64,000 bases of DNA, from NCBI GenBank assembly GCA_963281155.1, contig CAUJLY010000001.1, forward strand, positions 9,052,001 through 9,116,000, given 5' to 3'. This stretch comes from Rhabditophanes sp. KR3021. Its lineage: Eukaryota; Nematoda; Chromadorea; Rhabditida; Alloionematidae. A program made the translations under genes and the position numbers. Under the pieces are notes generated by a model, which was not told where the DNA came from, did no database searches, and saw only the letters and a program-made list of their open reading frames with translations. Shown piece after piece: positions 21,894 through 33,659 of this stretch (positions are counted from its first letter, which is position 1; each line of letters begins with the position of its first letter).

Positions 21894-23454
21894 ATGGTGG
21901 AAAGTAGTCCCAAACGCATGCGATACATTTGCGACATATCGGGTATGGATGGTTCTTGCAGGCCTTGTAATGTGGGTTCGTTGTGGCATTCGGTTCAGGA
22001 CAATGAACGGTTGTTTAAGGGACTAGGTGTGGATACTTTTACCATTGCTACTGCCATTTGTAAGATGCGTGTTGGATCGAAAGGAGTTGCTACGTATGAT
22101 GAGTATCGGGGAGTTGCTGTCTTTGTCAAGGACTTTGCCAGGAGGTGTAATTTTATTAGGATATACCACAATACTACCCTTACCATGTTGTATGAGATGG
22201 AGTTGTAAGTCAGGCAACTTTTTACTTCAATTTTCTCCTTTTCAGACTGGACATGTTCAAGCATAAAGTCCACAGGAGCGACACCAAAAGACTCACTATT
22301 TGGATGGGTCAACACTGCATTGACTTGATCTTCATCGATAGAAATGACTTGGGTTTATTTAGAAATAAGTTACATCGTGTCGGAGTTGAAAAGGTCAATC
22401 CTAGTAAGTTGAGTGCCTTGTGAATGTTAATAAAGTTTGTTTAGGCCTAACCAAGAGAGTCCAGAATTGCTGGGACCGTGCCAAGGGGCTGGTGAATGGA
22501 ATTTTTCAGGAAAAGGGCAACCACTCATTTGCCAGTCAATATTCCGATAAGTGTGGGCCTGGTACTGAGTCATTTGAACCGAGGCGATCCACAGTAACCA
22601 AATATATGTATAGGAAGCCAAAAGAAGTCCGTGCAGGCCAATCCGCAAACAACACTCCAGTTAAATTGGTTGGGGGTAAAAGGAAGATGGCTCCATCCAT
22701 TGAAGATTCTCCACACCACTCAACAGCCAAAAAGGGCACAAGTGTCTATGTTACGCCATCCGAAACTGACAACCAAAGGCTGACCACTTCTACTCTCTAC
22801 GAATCTCAATCAAACGTCCCTTTTCTTCTCCCACCCCAAATAACCTTTCCCTCGCCACCTGAAACACCTCGTGGAGTAATCAAGAATCAACCCACCCAAA
22901 CAATCGAATGCAGGAGAAAGACGGAACATTTTGCATTAGCAAACCAACACCCACCTGATGATTATGAGCATAAAAGGTATTCTTGTGATCGTAAATATAT
23001 TCCTCCTGGGGATAATGTATGTTTTGAGCAACAAATGAATAATTATTATATTTAGATTGCTGAACCACCCATTGTTAAGGGATTAATCCGAACCGTCCCC
23101 AGACCAACCAAATACCCTCCCCCACCTCCACCCAGTAATATGAACCGCTCCTCCATGGACCAACAAACTCCCTCATCCAAACCTTTGCCGATCGACTTAC
23201 TAGCTGACATTCGCTCTGCACCTAACCTAAGAGCTCCCAATGATCGGATGTTGATGGTGGCAAGTCCACACAGATTACACCAACAAAAATCTTCATCTCC
23301 CTTCCACTTAATCAGATCAGCGATGGTGGAAAGAAGAATTAGTATGGTTGGAGATGGTTCGGAAGGGGAGTTGGATGGTTCGGGGTGGAGTGTCGAGGAC
23401 ACCGACTGGCAAATAATGGCACGGGCTTTGCGTCCAAATTACCACAAGAAGTAA
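21894..23454 (+). CDS. WAS: WASP-family actin nucleation-promoting factor
   Basis: Four exons, 21894-22204, 22246-22403, 22445-23016 and 23056-23454; introns 41, 41 and 39 bp; 1440 nt, 479 residues. Residues about 50-155 form a WH1/EVH1 domain (EYRGVAVFVKDFARRCNFIRIY, then GQHCIDLIFIDRND). A long polar linker follows. Then come a polyproline stretch (KYPPPPPPS, about residue 366), a WH2 motif (PIDLLADIRSAPNLRAP) and a central-acidic module (HLIRSAMVERRISM, then SGWSVEDTDW with the acidic Trp). This VCA-type end activates Arp2/3 to branch actin filaments. I cannot find a CRIB/GBD motif (ISxPxxFxHxxHVG), so direct Cdc42 control is doubtful. The acidic tail continues 12 residues past the Trp. 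Confidence 0.87.
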
Positions 23455-23457
23455 ATT

Positions 23458-23874
23458 AGTTGGGCCAGTTTGGTCTAATATGCAGGTCTACTTTTAATTG
23501 CATCCCTTTTATTAAGATGTTTAATAGATTCTTTGTGTAAAAAGTTTTGATAATAAAAATTTTGATATTTTGTGGTTTTTGGATTTATAAATTTGTTTGA
23601 AATGGCTATTAATCATTTATTCGTTAGTGACTAGTCGTTTCTACAAATCAGAGTAATGCTAATTCCCGTTAGTTGTGTGATTCACATATATTTATCAAGT
23701 ATATCTACCTCAATTTATCACCTATTTTAGTGTGATACTAGTTATATTTGTCAATTATTATCTCTTGATATTTATGTAGGTAATAACCACTGGATCATGA
23801 TTTTATTATCCTTTGTATTATCAGAGAGCACTATAAATGAGGCGACATTACCACAGTTAGGCCATTATTAAAAA
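23458..23874. other. Intergenic between WASP and mucin-like gene
   Basis: About 415 bp. It holds the WASP 3' UTR and the TATA box of the next gene. No coding frame seen. Confidence 0.5.
23832..23837 (+). promoter_or_regulatory. TATA box of mucin-like gene
   Basis: TATAAA 43 bp upstream of the ATG at 23875. The spacing allows a very short leader. Confidence 0.5.
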
Positions 23875-24222
23875 ATGATGATGGTTATTACTTTGAAATT
23901 GGTTATTTTATCCGTGTCTATTGCACTAATCTCTGCCAATACTACATACCACGACGACAAAGGAAATACTGCTAAAATAGAATCTACAACAACTTTGATG
24001 CCCTCAACTACCACCACACAACCTGCTGCCCCCCTGCCCGCGTCAGCTTCCTCACCTACTGCCTCTTTTCTTCCAGAAATGAAAGGAGACGACTCAAAAG
24101 GTGCAAATGCAACAATTCCAATTGTCCCTGAAGTCTCACATATTACAAGTTGTGGCAGTAATTCTTTAACTGCTTTCACTACTTTATTTACTGCTCTTGT
24201 TGTTTATTTGTATGGACGTTAA
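23875..24222 (+). CDS. Small mucin-like surface protein, probably GPI-anchored
   Basis: Single exon, 115 residues. A signal peptide (MMMVITLKLVILSVSIALIS) is followed by a Thr/Ser/Pro/Ala-rich segment suited to O-glycosylation (STTTLMPSTTTTQPAAP). Near the C-terminus SCGSNSLTAFTT is followed by a hydrophobic end (LFTALVVYLYGR), as in GPI-attachment signals; a C-terminal membrane anchor is the alternative. Asn-X-Thr sites occur near residues 22 and 83. A TATA box precedes it. It is likely secreted or displayed on the surface; no specific function can be given. Confidence 0.72.
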   Translation: MMMVITLKLVILSVSIALISANTTYHDDKGNTAKIESTTTLMPSTTTTQPAAPLPASASSPTASFLPEMKGDDSKGANATIPIVPEVSHITSCGSNSLTAFTTLFTALVVYLYGR

Positions 24223-24630
24223 TTTTAAAGGTTTTGGTGGTATTTTGTGTGCATTATTTTTGGATAATAAATTGATAAAGTTGGAGGAGGTGGTTTTTTT
24301 GTATGAGTAGAAGGATACACTAGGGGAGGTTGTTATTTGATGAAGGAAATAGGTGTATTCGTTTAGAGATATGCATGGGTGATTTAGGGGTTAGTGGAAG
24401 CTGTACAAGTGGTTGCTTCCTTGTTGGATTCAAATAAACACTCTTTAGGTACATAAAGTAAATAGTATTGTATTTGTTGGAAAAAAATAGTTTGGTATTG
24501 AAATAACTTGATAATGATACATTTATTAATCGATTGAAAGACAAAAAACCATATATAAATAAATACTTGATAAATATCAAAAAACATTATAAACACACTT
24601 AATAAATATCTGCATGAACAATTTTTCTTT
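24223..24630. other. Intergenic/3' UTR region
   Basis: About 400 bp between the mucin-like gene and the stop of the bHLH-PAS gene. Open minus-strand frames here (24320-24641) are low-complexity 3' UTR, not genes. Confidence 0.5.
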
Positions 24631-27436
24631 TTACATATCATTCCACCCGGACAATCTCCTTTGATTTCTTTGTTGCCAGTAAGGGTCTTGGGTGTGGTGT
24701 TGAGTAGTGGTAGCTAATTTGCAATTAGCAATCGAGAACTGGTTGTTGAGGGTATGATGGAGTGGGTAATGTATGGCATCGACAGTTCCGATTTGGATTG
24801 AGTGTCGTTGTTTGTAGAAAGTGTTGCATTTCCTGTCCATTTTGGGGGGTATTTTGTTGTTTTTCCACCACTCATCATCCAGGTAACACTGGGCTGCCTC
24901 TCGTTTGGGGGCTCTTAAGGGGGAGCAGATGTTGGGGGTAGGTTCAGATTGATTGGACAACCTAGACTCGCAATTGTCTCTGGACACCTTCGAAGAATGG
25001 GACTCAGGGGAGGGGAAAGATTCGACCTGTTTAAAAAATTCATCCAAATCATCACCCAACTCCGGCAAGGAGTCTTCGGCCATCCGTTCACTGTACATGC
25101 CTCCTTGAATCCTATCGAACCCATGTCCTCTTCCATTGTTTATGTTGAGGGAAGTGTAACTGCATGAACTGTCAGGGGAGGAATGTTCGGGAGTCAGCAA
25201 ATTTGGTGGAATGTTGTGGTTGATCAAACCATGGTACATGTCTACTCCATATTTTGGGTGAACAGGAATCTCGACTTTGATTGCTCGGGGTGGTTGGATA
25301 TTGTAGAGGAGTGGTGGTTGTTGGTGGTGTGGTTGACTTTCGATGGGTGGGGATATGAATTTGGGTGAGGGGGGTATATCTATATCGGAGGGAGATGGGA
25401 GTTGGTGATCAGAGTCTTTGATGTAGCATAATTCCTTGGGTATATGGTGCTTTATGGAGTAGATCCAAGTGTTGACGCGTAAGGTATTGGCCTCGAGTTC
25501 GTTGAGGACTTGGTAGGTGGCGTGGATCATGTGTTTGATGCGAAGGTCGGGTTCTTGGTCTGGGCCAGGGGGGCAGGATGACTTGACGATGAAGACGCCA
25601 TGCACCCAAATAAAGTCGCCTGTCTTCTTCTGCAGGCGGAACAAACAAATGGTGGAGCCTTCTTTGTCCACAGACAAAGTTCGGTGGCTATTGGCAACGG
25701 CCATCAAATCTTCCTGGTGGATCAAATTGTAAAAAGAAGTGAGTGGAATTTGATTGTAGTTGAGCTCAAGGTGAGTCATTCCGATGTAGTCCAAGTCACT
25801 AAAACTCAAGTCCATGTGGTGGATGGCTCTAAAGATATGAGTACTTCCATTAGCTAAAATGTCAGCATTCTCAGGATTGATCAAAGGATGGCAATAAGCA
25901 GCAAAGATAGGTTGAATAACATCATAAGGCTGGGCAAGAGCCAAGGCATTGTCATAATACTCCTGTGGATGCATGTACCTCCCTTGGATGAGGACAAATT
26001 TGTGGTACTGTAGGTGCCTTTTGGCAGTTCTTGACAAATTGATCCTGCAAAGAAAGACTTTGTCCTCAGGGTAAGGGGATGCATTGAGGGAAGGCGGTCC
26101 ACTTAACAACTCTGACTGAACAGCACCATGATCTCTCGAGTCAATTAGATCGTACAAAGAATCACCTTGACACATAATTTCCTCGACTGAATGGCCCAGA
26201 TACTCACTAGCATTTTCGGAAATATACAGTAGCTTGCCTGACCTGGTGATCATGACCAGGAAGCCCTTTAAGGCTTTGGAGGTCTCCTGTATACGGGGCG
26301 GCGATGGAGGGCCTCTTAACATACAATTCAAGGGTTGTTGTTGGGCCATGTAATAGGTATGTGATTGGGGGTCGAATTGTCTGGAGACGTGGGAAAGGTA
26401 CTTTTGTTTTCGGATGAAGATGCAGGCCAGAGACATGACTTGCAGTTGGAAGAGTCGTTCTTTAATACTTGAGGAGAGGGGAAGTAAGTCTCGGAGACGT
26501 TGGATCTCCACATTTATTTGGTCCCGTCTTTGTTTGGAAGCTCCTCGAGTTGAACGGCCATTGGAGTGGGTTATGTTACTAAGAGAGAATTATGAATGTC
26601 AAAGTAAATTGATGGGGACCACATTTAACTACAAACATTTGTTACTTTCCAAATTTCGACCATCTATGACGTAGCCCCCCAACCTTTCACCTCTCACCAT
26701 CCCTCTACTTCTCAACATACTGCCGCAACTTGTTTGCATTTGGTATTTAAATGAAGTGACCGGACCTCTTAATAATCAGTAGTATGAATATGATTACAAT
26801 AATTTAGTCATCTCCCCACCGGTCAAAGTCAACAAATAGCTATTGCCTAATCATCAAATCACTATACAGTTCATTTGTGTTTGTTTACCAATATTTTGGA
26901 AAAGAAACCTTTGATGGGGATGGTAGGGTCAGTTTGGTTAGAGGTGAAAGTTAGCAAACAGTAGTGCCTTTGTCAAGAAAAAAGGTTAAGTTTGTTTGAA
27001 ATTTGGGGGATCGTTTTTTGTAAGGATGAACTATTTTTTAGGAATATGGGTAAGTGGGTTTGTTTGGGAGGCTTAACAAAAGTGTTCTGGATGCAATATT
27101 CAGATGTGTGGCTTGGGTTGGTAAGGAAGGGGACTAGAGTCGTGAGGGAAGGATTTGGGTGGAATAAATGACGAATGTTGAGTCATGGATAAGGAGATGT
27201 ACTGTAGTGGGAAGTCTAGATGAATTTGAAGGCATTTAACATTGCGTAACAACTATTTGGCTAATATTGAATGCGATTTAATTAGTTTATTAATAAGTCC
27301 AATGAAGATCTGTTTTCGCGATATTTATTTAATTTGCATTCATTTAGTTTATTTAAATGATCAAATGGATTGAAACTTACTTATTAGAGTCAACATTATA
27401 TGCTCCGCTGTTGTAATTAATGCCAAGAGTAGTCAT
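24631..27436 (-). CDS. dys: bHLH-PAS transcription factor, dysfusion/NPAS4/CKY-1 class
   Basis: Exon 27436-27381 and exon 26578-24631 are joined in phase 2 across an 802-bp intron; 2004 nt, 667 residues. The basic region STRGASKQRRDQINVEIQRL and helix-loop-helix (LRDLLPL...RLFQLQVMSLACIFIRK) match the NPAS4/dysfusion class, whose basic region starts KGASKxRRD. PAS-A spans about residues 120-185 (GFLVMITRSGKLLYISENA, YLGHSVEEI, DSLYDLIDSRDH). PAS-B spans about 255-355 (LIHQEDLMAVANSHR, KTGDFIWVHGVF). The C-terminal half is Pro/Ser/His-rich with an acidic patch (LPELGDDLDEFFKQVE), a likely activation domain. The factor should pair with a class II partner (ARNT/tango). The frame stays open upstream to an acceptor at 27471, so an earlier exon may add N-terminal residues. 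Confidence 0.92.
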
Positions 27437-27470
27437 ATCAAAAGACGGCACACCTCGTTGGTGTTCAGAC

Positions 27471-28447
27471 CTACAAAATAATAAAAGATACTAGTAACTA
27501 ATAAGTTGAGAATCGCAAATAAATGAGGAAAATACTCACTCCTCTGAAAATAGTAATAATTTATAGGTTACGTTATAATTGAGAAAAAGTGAAATCACAA
27601 TATCAACTGAATAATATAGTATATGGTGTAAGGTTGAATTGTATTGACCTAGAGGCGGACTTCCGAGAACGAGACATCAAATGTGCGCTCCTTTAAAAAG
27701 CTTTGGGTGATAATTTTTAAATTTTGAATACGCATATGTATGTAGGGAAGGTGAGTGACCATTAGGCGTCTTTGTTTGCCTGGTAAGTCTACGTAACAAG
27801 AAGTGAGGGGACAATTGTCTTGCCCACAACAAAATATGATCTTTCCTTACCTAAGTTACCCTTTTTACGTATTATAGTAGTGTTTTGTAAGATGAACGTG
27901 AAGGAAAGGACAGATCTTGTATACACATCCAAATATTTAATTCAAATAAAGAAAAGGAATTTGAGGGTTGTGACGTCGTATTGTGGTCACTTAATCTTAT
28001 CTCTTTCACCTTTTCCTTTGTTTGAGCATATCAAAATTATTTTACTTCATAAATTTATTATATTATTACAAAGTGAAAGTGCATGCCAATGTTTGCTTTC
28101 TTGATGATGATGAAATACAACGAATTAACAAACTGATTCAAAATAATACCTTTCAACATCAATTGTCACTCCATTGCAAAATTAACAAACACATTTATAT
28201 TTTACAAAAAGCCCTTGCCCAATAAATTTAAATAAACTCAAATAAACACACATCATCGTCATTTTTTATTTAGGAATGATCAGTACAAATTGCACACATT
28301 TAAAAGATATACATAACAAAAAATGGTATATTTAAATGTGGATGATATATTAACAAGATATATAAATAAGGATTTCTTTTGTCTGTGCTATTGACAGGAC
28401 TTTCATTCAATTACACACGCATCATGTTGAGGTATGGAGATTCCCTA
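27471..28447. other. Region upstream of bHLH-PAS gene
   Basis: It contains a possible upstream intron of the bHLH-PAS gene (donor GTGAGT near 27541, acceptor at 27471) and probably its promoter. Plus-strand frames at 27820-28225 lack coding character. The last 200 bp are probably 3' UTR of the acyltransferase. Confidence 0.4.
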
Positions 28448-30058
28448 CTATTGAGATCTCACGAATTTCGATTGCAGGAATTCAATCCCACCGAAGCAGA
28501 TTTGGCAAAAGACGAAGAAGACTACGGCCGCTAAGCCGACTGCCGCGATTTGGTAGAAGCTCATACACAGGAAGAACATCCCACTCATCCCAGTCAGCCA
28601 GAAAATGATGATTAATATCATATCTCTCTTTGCTTGCTTAGTCAACAAGAAATGTTCCTGCTCCTTGTCGTTTCCTAGAAAGTTTCTCATTGGAGGATCA
28701 ACCTCATAAAATTGCTTCAATCTGTCTTCTTTCTCTGCCCAAACATCCTTCAACCACTCTTCTGCTCCTTCTTTGTCTTCAGGAACGTCTTTTACATCTA
28801 TTTTCCTGATGTTAAAATGGATGTCCTTGGGAAAGACTCCTAACTTGACCATATCATCCTCGCCCTGTACGATTCGATCCGAATACCCCACCGTCACATC
28901 ATAAATACTTGTAATGTACTTGAGTTCACGTAGCTTTTGCAGGATGTGTATAAAGCCAGTGGTTCGGGGGTGAAGAACATACTCATACCTCTGGAGGCCA
29001 TTTTTATCAGCAAATGAGTTCGAAGACCGCATCCCCACCTCATCTTTGTCGGTTCCTTCGGGAAAGAGAAGAAGCTGGTAGGGGTTTGCAGTGTCTCGGT
29101 AATACTTTAAGATCGAGTCAATGGAAGCTTGATCTTTGTTGAAAGAACGTCGAAGAAATACGTAACTGGCGGCGGACATTGCAAAACCTGCTCCTGGCAA
29201 ATACCTTAAATCATTTATTTATTTATAATCCAAAATACCTCCACAACTAACTTCAAAGGCCATTTCAAAACTATCTTTTCACTGGCAAGCAACAATGGAT
29301 CCATCCTATATAAGGCATTCCAAAAGTACAGCCAATCCATTCTGGTCCTATGGTTCATTATAATCAAGGCTGGGTGGTGTCTATCCACCAAATCTCCCGT
29401 CACTGTAAACTTCACTCCATTCCACAACTCTATCAGGCCCTGCAACCATTTTATAACTAATGTCAATTTAATCTATTTGTTACGATCACTTTTAGTAGGT
29501 TAAATATGGTACCATTTTTTTATTATTATTGGTGATAAACAAGTATCTTAGTATGCAAAAAAGAAAAGAAGTCGTCTGCGATAGTCGTCTTCGCATCATT
29601 AATCAGGTAAAAAACCTGTAAACAGCCACATCTTATATTGACATTCATAACCACCTCCAATTAATATGTCATTTTGAAAGCAATTCAATTAATATGTCAT
29701 GAACATTGTCAACGTAGCTCTTTTAATTAATAATTATAACTTTCTTATCTCCTACCATCATTTTGATAGTGATTCAAAAAAGGTGATAAGTAATAAAAAA
29801 TAGATAAAAATTACATTTCAAAGTGATTACTATTTAATACACCAAATAGCAACTTACCGAAGGCAAAACCAACCACAATCCAATAATCAAATCCGTATAC
29901 TTCCTCCAAACCTTAGGTGCTATACACATCAACGGCGACAATGGAAACAAAAAAAAACAGGCCCCAAGCAAAGTAGTCAAAATCAACAAAATTGCCAATA
30001 CAATTCCTCCTACCTTGGATAAGATAGAAGATGTAGTCACAGTTTCTGGTTCACCCAT
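28448..30058 (-). CDS. LCLAT1: Lysophospholipid acyltransferase, LCLAT1/AGPAT-like (copy A)
   Basis: Exons 30058-29858, 29439-29252 and 29204-28448; introns 418 and 47 bp; 1146 nt, 381 residues. The donor of intron 2 is AA|GTTAGT, chosen because it restores the paralog's spacing (PLKYLPGAGFAMSA). An N-terminal membrane helix (about 17-45) is followed by motif I IMNHRTRMDWLYFW (catalytic His/Asp), FLRRSFNKDQ and motif III LFPEGTD. A C-terminal pair of hydrophobic segments (about 320-365) is typical of LCLAT/AGPAT4-5. The reaction is acyl-CoA-dependent acylation of lysophospholipid at ER or mitochondria-associated membrane; exact substrate unknown. It is a tandem paralog of the gene at 31816-33048. 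Confidence 0.93.
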
Positions 30059-31815
30059 CTTGAAAGGGTTCCCTTAAATTGAATTGTTTAAGCTTTTATT
30101 TAACAAAATAACTTCCATATCCAGAAGATAACGACACATCAAATTAGTAATAGGTTCAAGTCTTAAGTCGTTCCCATCTTTCGACACTTAAATAACACGC
30201 AACAAAAATAACAAACATAATTATTGGGGATATTAACAAAATAGTTGTATTTAGCTGGTTTGTTAGGTATATTTATATATAAAAATAAGGGGTATATACA
30301 TATTTCACCTTTTGCAAAAATAGAAATATTTTGACTGATAAATTGGAATAAACATCTACTAAATGGAATTAGTTTGAATATAAAATGGGAATATTTATTG
30401 TTTTTAGGCTTTTTGATGTTTTTTTGGTTGAAGAAGAAAGGGATGGGAGATGTGTGTGTGTTGGTAATATTAGTAACTTAATTAAATTTAGAAGGAGTTA
30501 TTTGTTTGAAAATGGTGTGTTGGATCAACTAAATAAAGAGTAAATGTACTTTTGCAACAAATTAGATAAAGGAAATAGTTACTATTTTTTTGGATCATTG
30601 TACTCGTTTATCTTTTAAAGGGAAACCTGATAACAAACAATAAAAAGTTAAACATCCCCACCAACCGCTTTCTTTTGTGGCCAAGTGATGTAAGAAGGAA
30701 GTGATGTATTGTGTACCATGTTAAAAATATCACATTTGTCGTTGAATGAAAGTATTAGGGCAATCGAGTAGAGAAGACACATCTCCCCTTCTAATCGACA
30801 TTACCACTACCCCTAGACTTAGCCTAAAATGCCCACAAATTGATGACCACCCTTTAACTTATTTGTGATGCAAAACACTAAGAGCCAACTCTAAAAAATG
30901 CTTAAATTAATTATTAAATCACATATTAGCGTATATTAAATAATGAATAGATTAACTTAAAATGATCCCAAAGAGAAGTGTCCTATATTAAAAAGTGGGC
31001 AGTTGATTGGGGTGTGTGTAGATGTGTGGACAAGAGACATTCCGCTGCTTGATGAACTTTGGAAAGGTGAATCTAAAAGATGAGTTGCAATAGGTGTATT
31101 GCTTGTCAAAAAATGAAGTTAGGTTTGTGTGTGGTTGATATTTAAGAAAAGGTTATTGGTAAGTAGTGGCACCATCATAATGGGATGGTGGTGCATTTGT
31201 GGGTTAGTTGTTTTGATGTTTTTGGGGCTCGGTTAAGGTTTGTGGAGGGAATTTGGATTGAGATTAGTAGATGAAAAATGTTCTGAGGGTTGTTTTTGAG
31301 GACTGGTCGCCGTAATATGAGAATGGAAAAAACGGCAGATGCATTTACTTCAATATTTTTGCTTCGTATTTATGGCGGTGTTAGGTTCATATTTACTTGG
31401 ATGTTAATTATAACATTCCTTTCAATATTAACTCCACTATTAAGCTTCAATGCGAACTCAAATATTCACTACCACAATGACTTTTATTGTTTGACACCAC
31501 GAACCATAAATAATTGGTTGTTTTAAAATAATAGACATTTAATTATACAATTATTCTAAAATATTCAAAGCACATTCGAATAAATATTGTTAAAGAATAA
31601 ACTGCACACAAAATATGCAAAAATTCATTCACTAAATGTTAACACAATGACGAGGCTTGATACAAATGTTTTTATTAAACATACAAAAGTGTTGTGTGTG
31701 CACACACACAGAAAAAGAGACATCATTATTCATTAAAATATTTGTGATTAATGGAAAAAGTATTATTTATATATTTGATAGACAATACAGAAGTGAAATG
31801 GTGATAAGTAAGAAG
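30059..31815. other. Intergenic between acyltransferase copies
   Basis: 1.76 kb. An open plus-strand frame at 31317-31526 (69 codons) has a hydrophobic N-terminal half but no other support. A short gtgtgtgtgcacacacaca dyad occurs at 31692-31710. Otherwise nothing assigned. Confidence 0.45.
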
Positions 31816-33048
31816 CTATTTAGGTACCTTCCTGGATAGAGTATAGATTTTGTCAAAGTAAGCTGTGCTGAGGATAAAAAAGGATATGCCGATTATTATG
31901 TAGACTTTTACTATACTATATTCGTAGGACATCCAACTCCAAAACACCACAAAGAAGGTCCAGACGATGGCGGAGAGGACGGTGATAGCTTTGTTTTGGT
32001 AGGAACTTGAGTAAAATAGGCTTTTGTCTACGTTGTCTAGAGAAGGACCTATTAGACATCTTTTGGTGATGTCTTCTTGGGAATAGAAAGCCCTTAACTC
32101 ACTTTCCTTTTCTTTCCAACAAGTGTCCAGAAATGAGGCTGGGTTTATGGTTGCGTCCAGGAAAGGAGCCGCATCGTACTTCTTTACGTTAAAGTGAATG
32201 TAACGAGGAACTTTGCCCGTCCTCGCCAACTCAACTTCTGTTTGTAAGATGTGGTCCGAATAAGCTACTGTTATGTCGTAGATTGAGGTGACATACTTAT
32301 CTATAAATAAATGATTAAATAGTGTCTTTTATTTTGTTTGCAGTTACATTTTTTCATTACTTCTAATAAGTAGGAGAAACCCAAGACTCGTGGATGTAAC
32401 ACGTACTCGTACTTTTGCAATCCATTTTTTTCAGCAAACTCGTCGCTCTTCTTCGTTGCCCACTCTCCTTTGTCTGTGCCTTCTGGAAAGAGAAGCAATT
32501 GGGTTGGCGATCCACTTTCAGAGTAATGGGAAATGATCCTTTCAATCTTATGCTTGTCTTGGTCGAAATTGCGTGTCAGGAAAAGATAAGCCCCTGCAGA
32601 CATAGCCCACCCAGCCCCAAAAATGGACTTCAACGAGTGTTTGAGGGTAATTTTCTCCGAAACCAACAACCAAGGATCCATCTTAAACAACGCCAACCAC
32701 AACCACATCCAATCCAGCCTCGTCCTATGATTCATGAGCAAAATGGCTGGTTGGGAAGCTTCAATCACATCACCACTTACAAATACCTTCACCCCAAATA
32801 TCAATTCGCTCAAAGCCTATAATAATTGATGGAAACGTCCACAAGTTGCAACAACTTACCACTGGATACGTCAACCAAAAACCAACACTCCTATCTGCAA
32901 CCACTCTCCACACCTTAGGACTGAGCCATATCAGTGGAATGAAGGGAAAAATGACAAATATTGAACCGTAAAAGGATGTCAAAAAAATCAAAATCACAAA
33001 CGTCACACCTTTGACTTGATCTGGAATTGAAGCCACCACCCAATGCAT
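31816..33048 (-). CDS. LCLAT1: Lysophospholipid acyltransferase, LCLAT1/AGPAT-like (copy B)
   Basis: Exons 33048-32860, 32816-32348 and 32300-31816; introns 43 and 47 bp; 1143 nt, 380 residues. It carries LLMNHRTRLDWMWLW (motif I), GAGWAMSAGAYLFLTRNF and LLFPEGTDKGE (motif III), and two C-terminal membrane helices. Intron 1 sits at the same position and phase as in copy A. Copy A's second intron is absent here, and this gene has its own late intron (phase 1, donor T|GTAACT). The latter was fixed by the match of KKYKYVTSIYDIT to copy A's RELKYITSIYDVT. Both copies keep the catalytic HX4D, so both are probably active, with possibly different acyl or headgroup preference. Confidence 0.93.
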
Positions 33049-33659
33049 CTTTTAAAAATGACACCACACAAAAATCCAAAAAACCTCCTTATCTCACCAA
33101 AATGGGCACCTCTCTCTCCCAATACTTCTCAGACTTTTCCTTTGATATCTTTTCCTGATTAGCACCAAAGACAAAAGATACTCTTCACAATATATATCTT
33201 AGTCAATCTGTTACAAACTTAATTTTCAACTGTAATTGTTGGTGATGGCAGTGCAATGTCTTGTAGATAAGATAGTGGTCTGTTCTATAAATAAGATTTT
33301 TATATATGCTATTTGTTAGAAGGTGGCTGATTGGTGGCCTCAAATAAGGGGATGCTTTTAGTTGGAGAAATAGGATAGTTTGAAATGGTGGAGTGATTTA
33401 AATATATGAACAAATATTACTATTGGTTGTTGTATAATGGAAGATAGAATTGGAGGTATTTGCACAAATAAACTTTGTCGTTTGGTAAGGTGGAAAAGCT
33501 TATGATAATTGGTTTCGTGGTGGGAGGTAGGTGAGGAGACGTGGTTCCAGGCTGGTACCATTTTTCTTCCTTACACTAGAACTTTCTTATTGATACGAGA
33601 AGTTAGTTGCTTGTTGGTATATAAAGAGTCCAGATATTTCCCATTTTCTACATTCAATC
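33049..33659. other. Divergent promoter region, acyltransferase B / HSPBP1
   Basis: About 610 bp between divergent start codons. It contains a TATA box for HSPBP1. No coding frame accepted. Confidence 0.5.
33618..33625 (+). promoter_or_regulatory. TATA box of HSPBP1 gene
   Basis: TATATAAA 42 bp upstream of ATG 33660. Confidence 0.5.

Noticed and set aside
27820..28225. Two plus-strand frames
   Set aside because: No motif, no splice support, biased AT codon use.
31290..31526. Short plus-strand frame with hydrophobic N-terminus
   Set aside because: No promoter, motif or splice evidence beyond openness.
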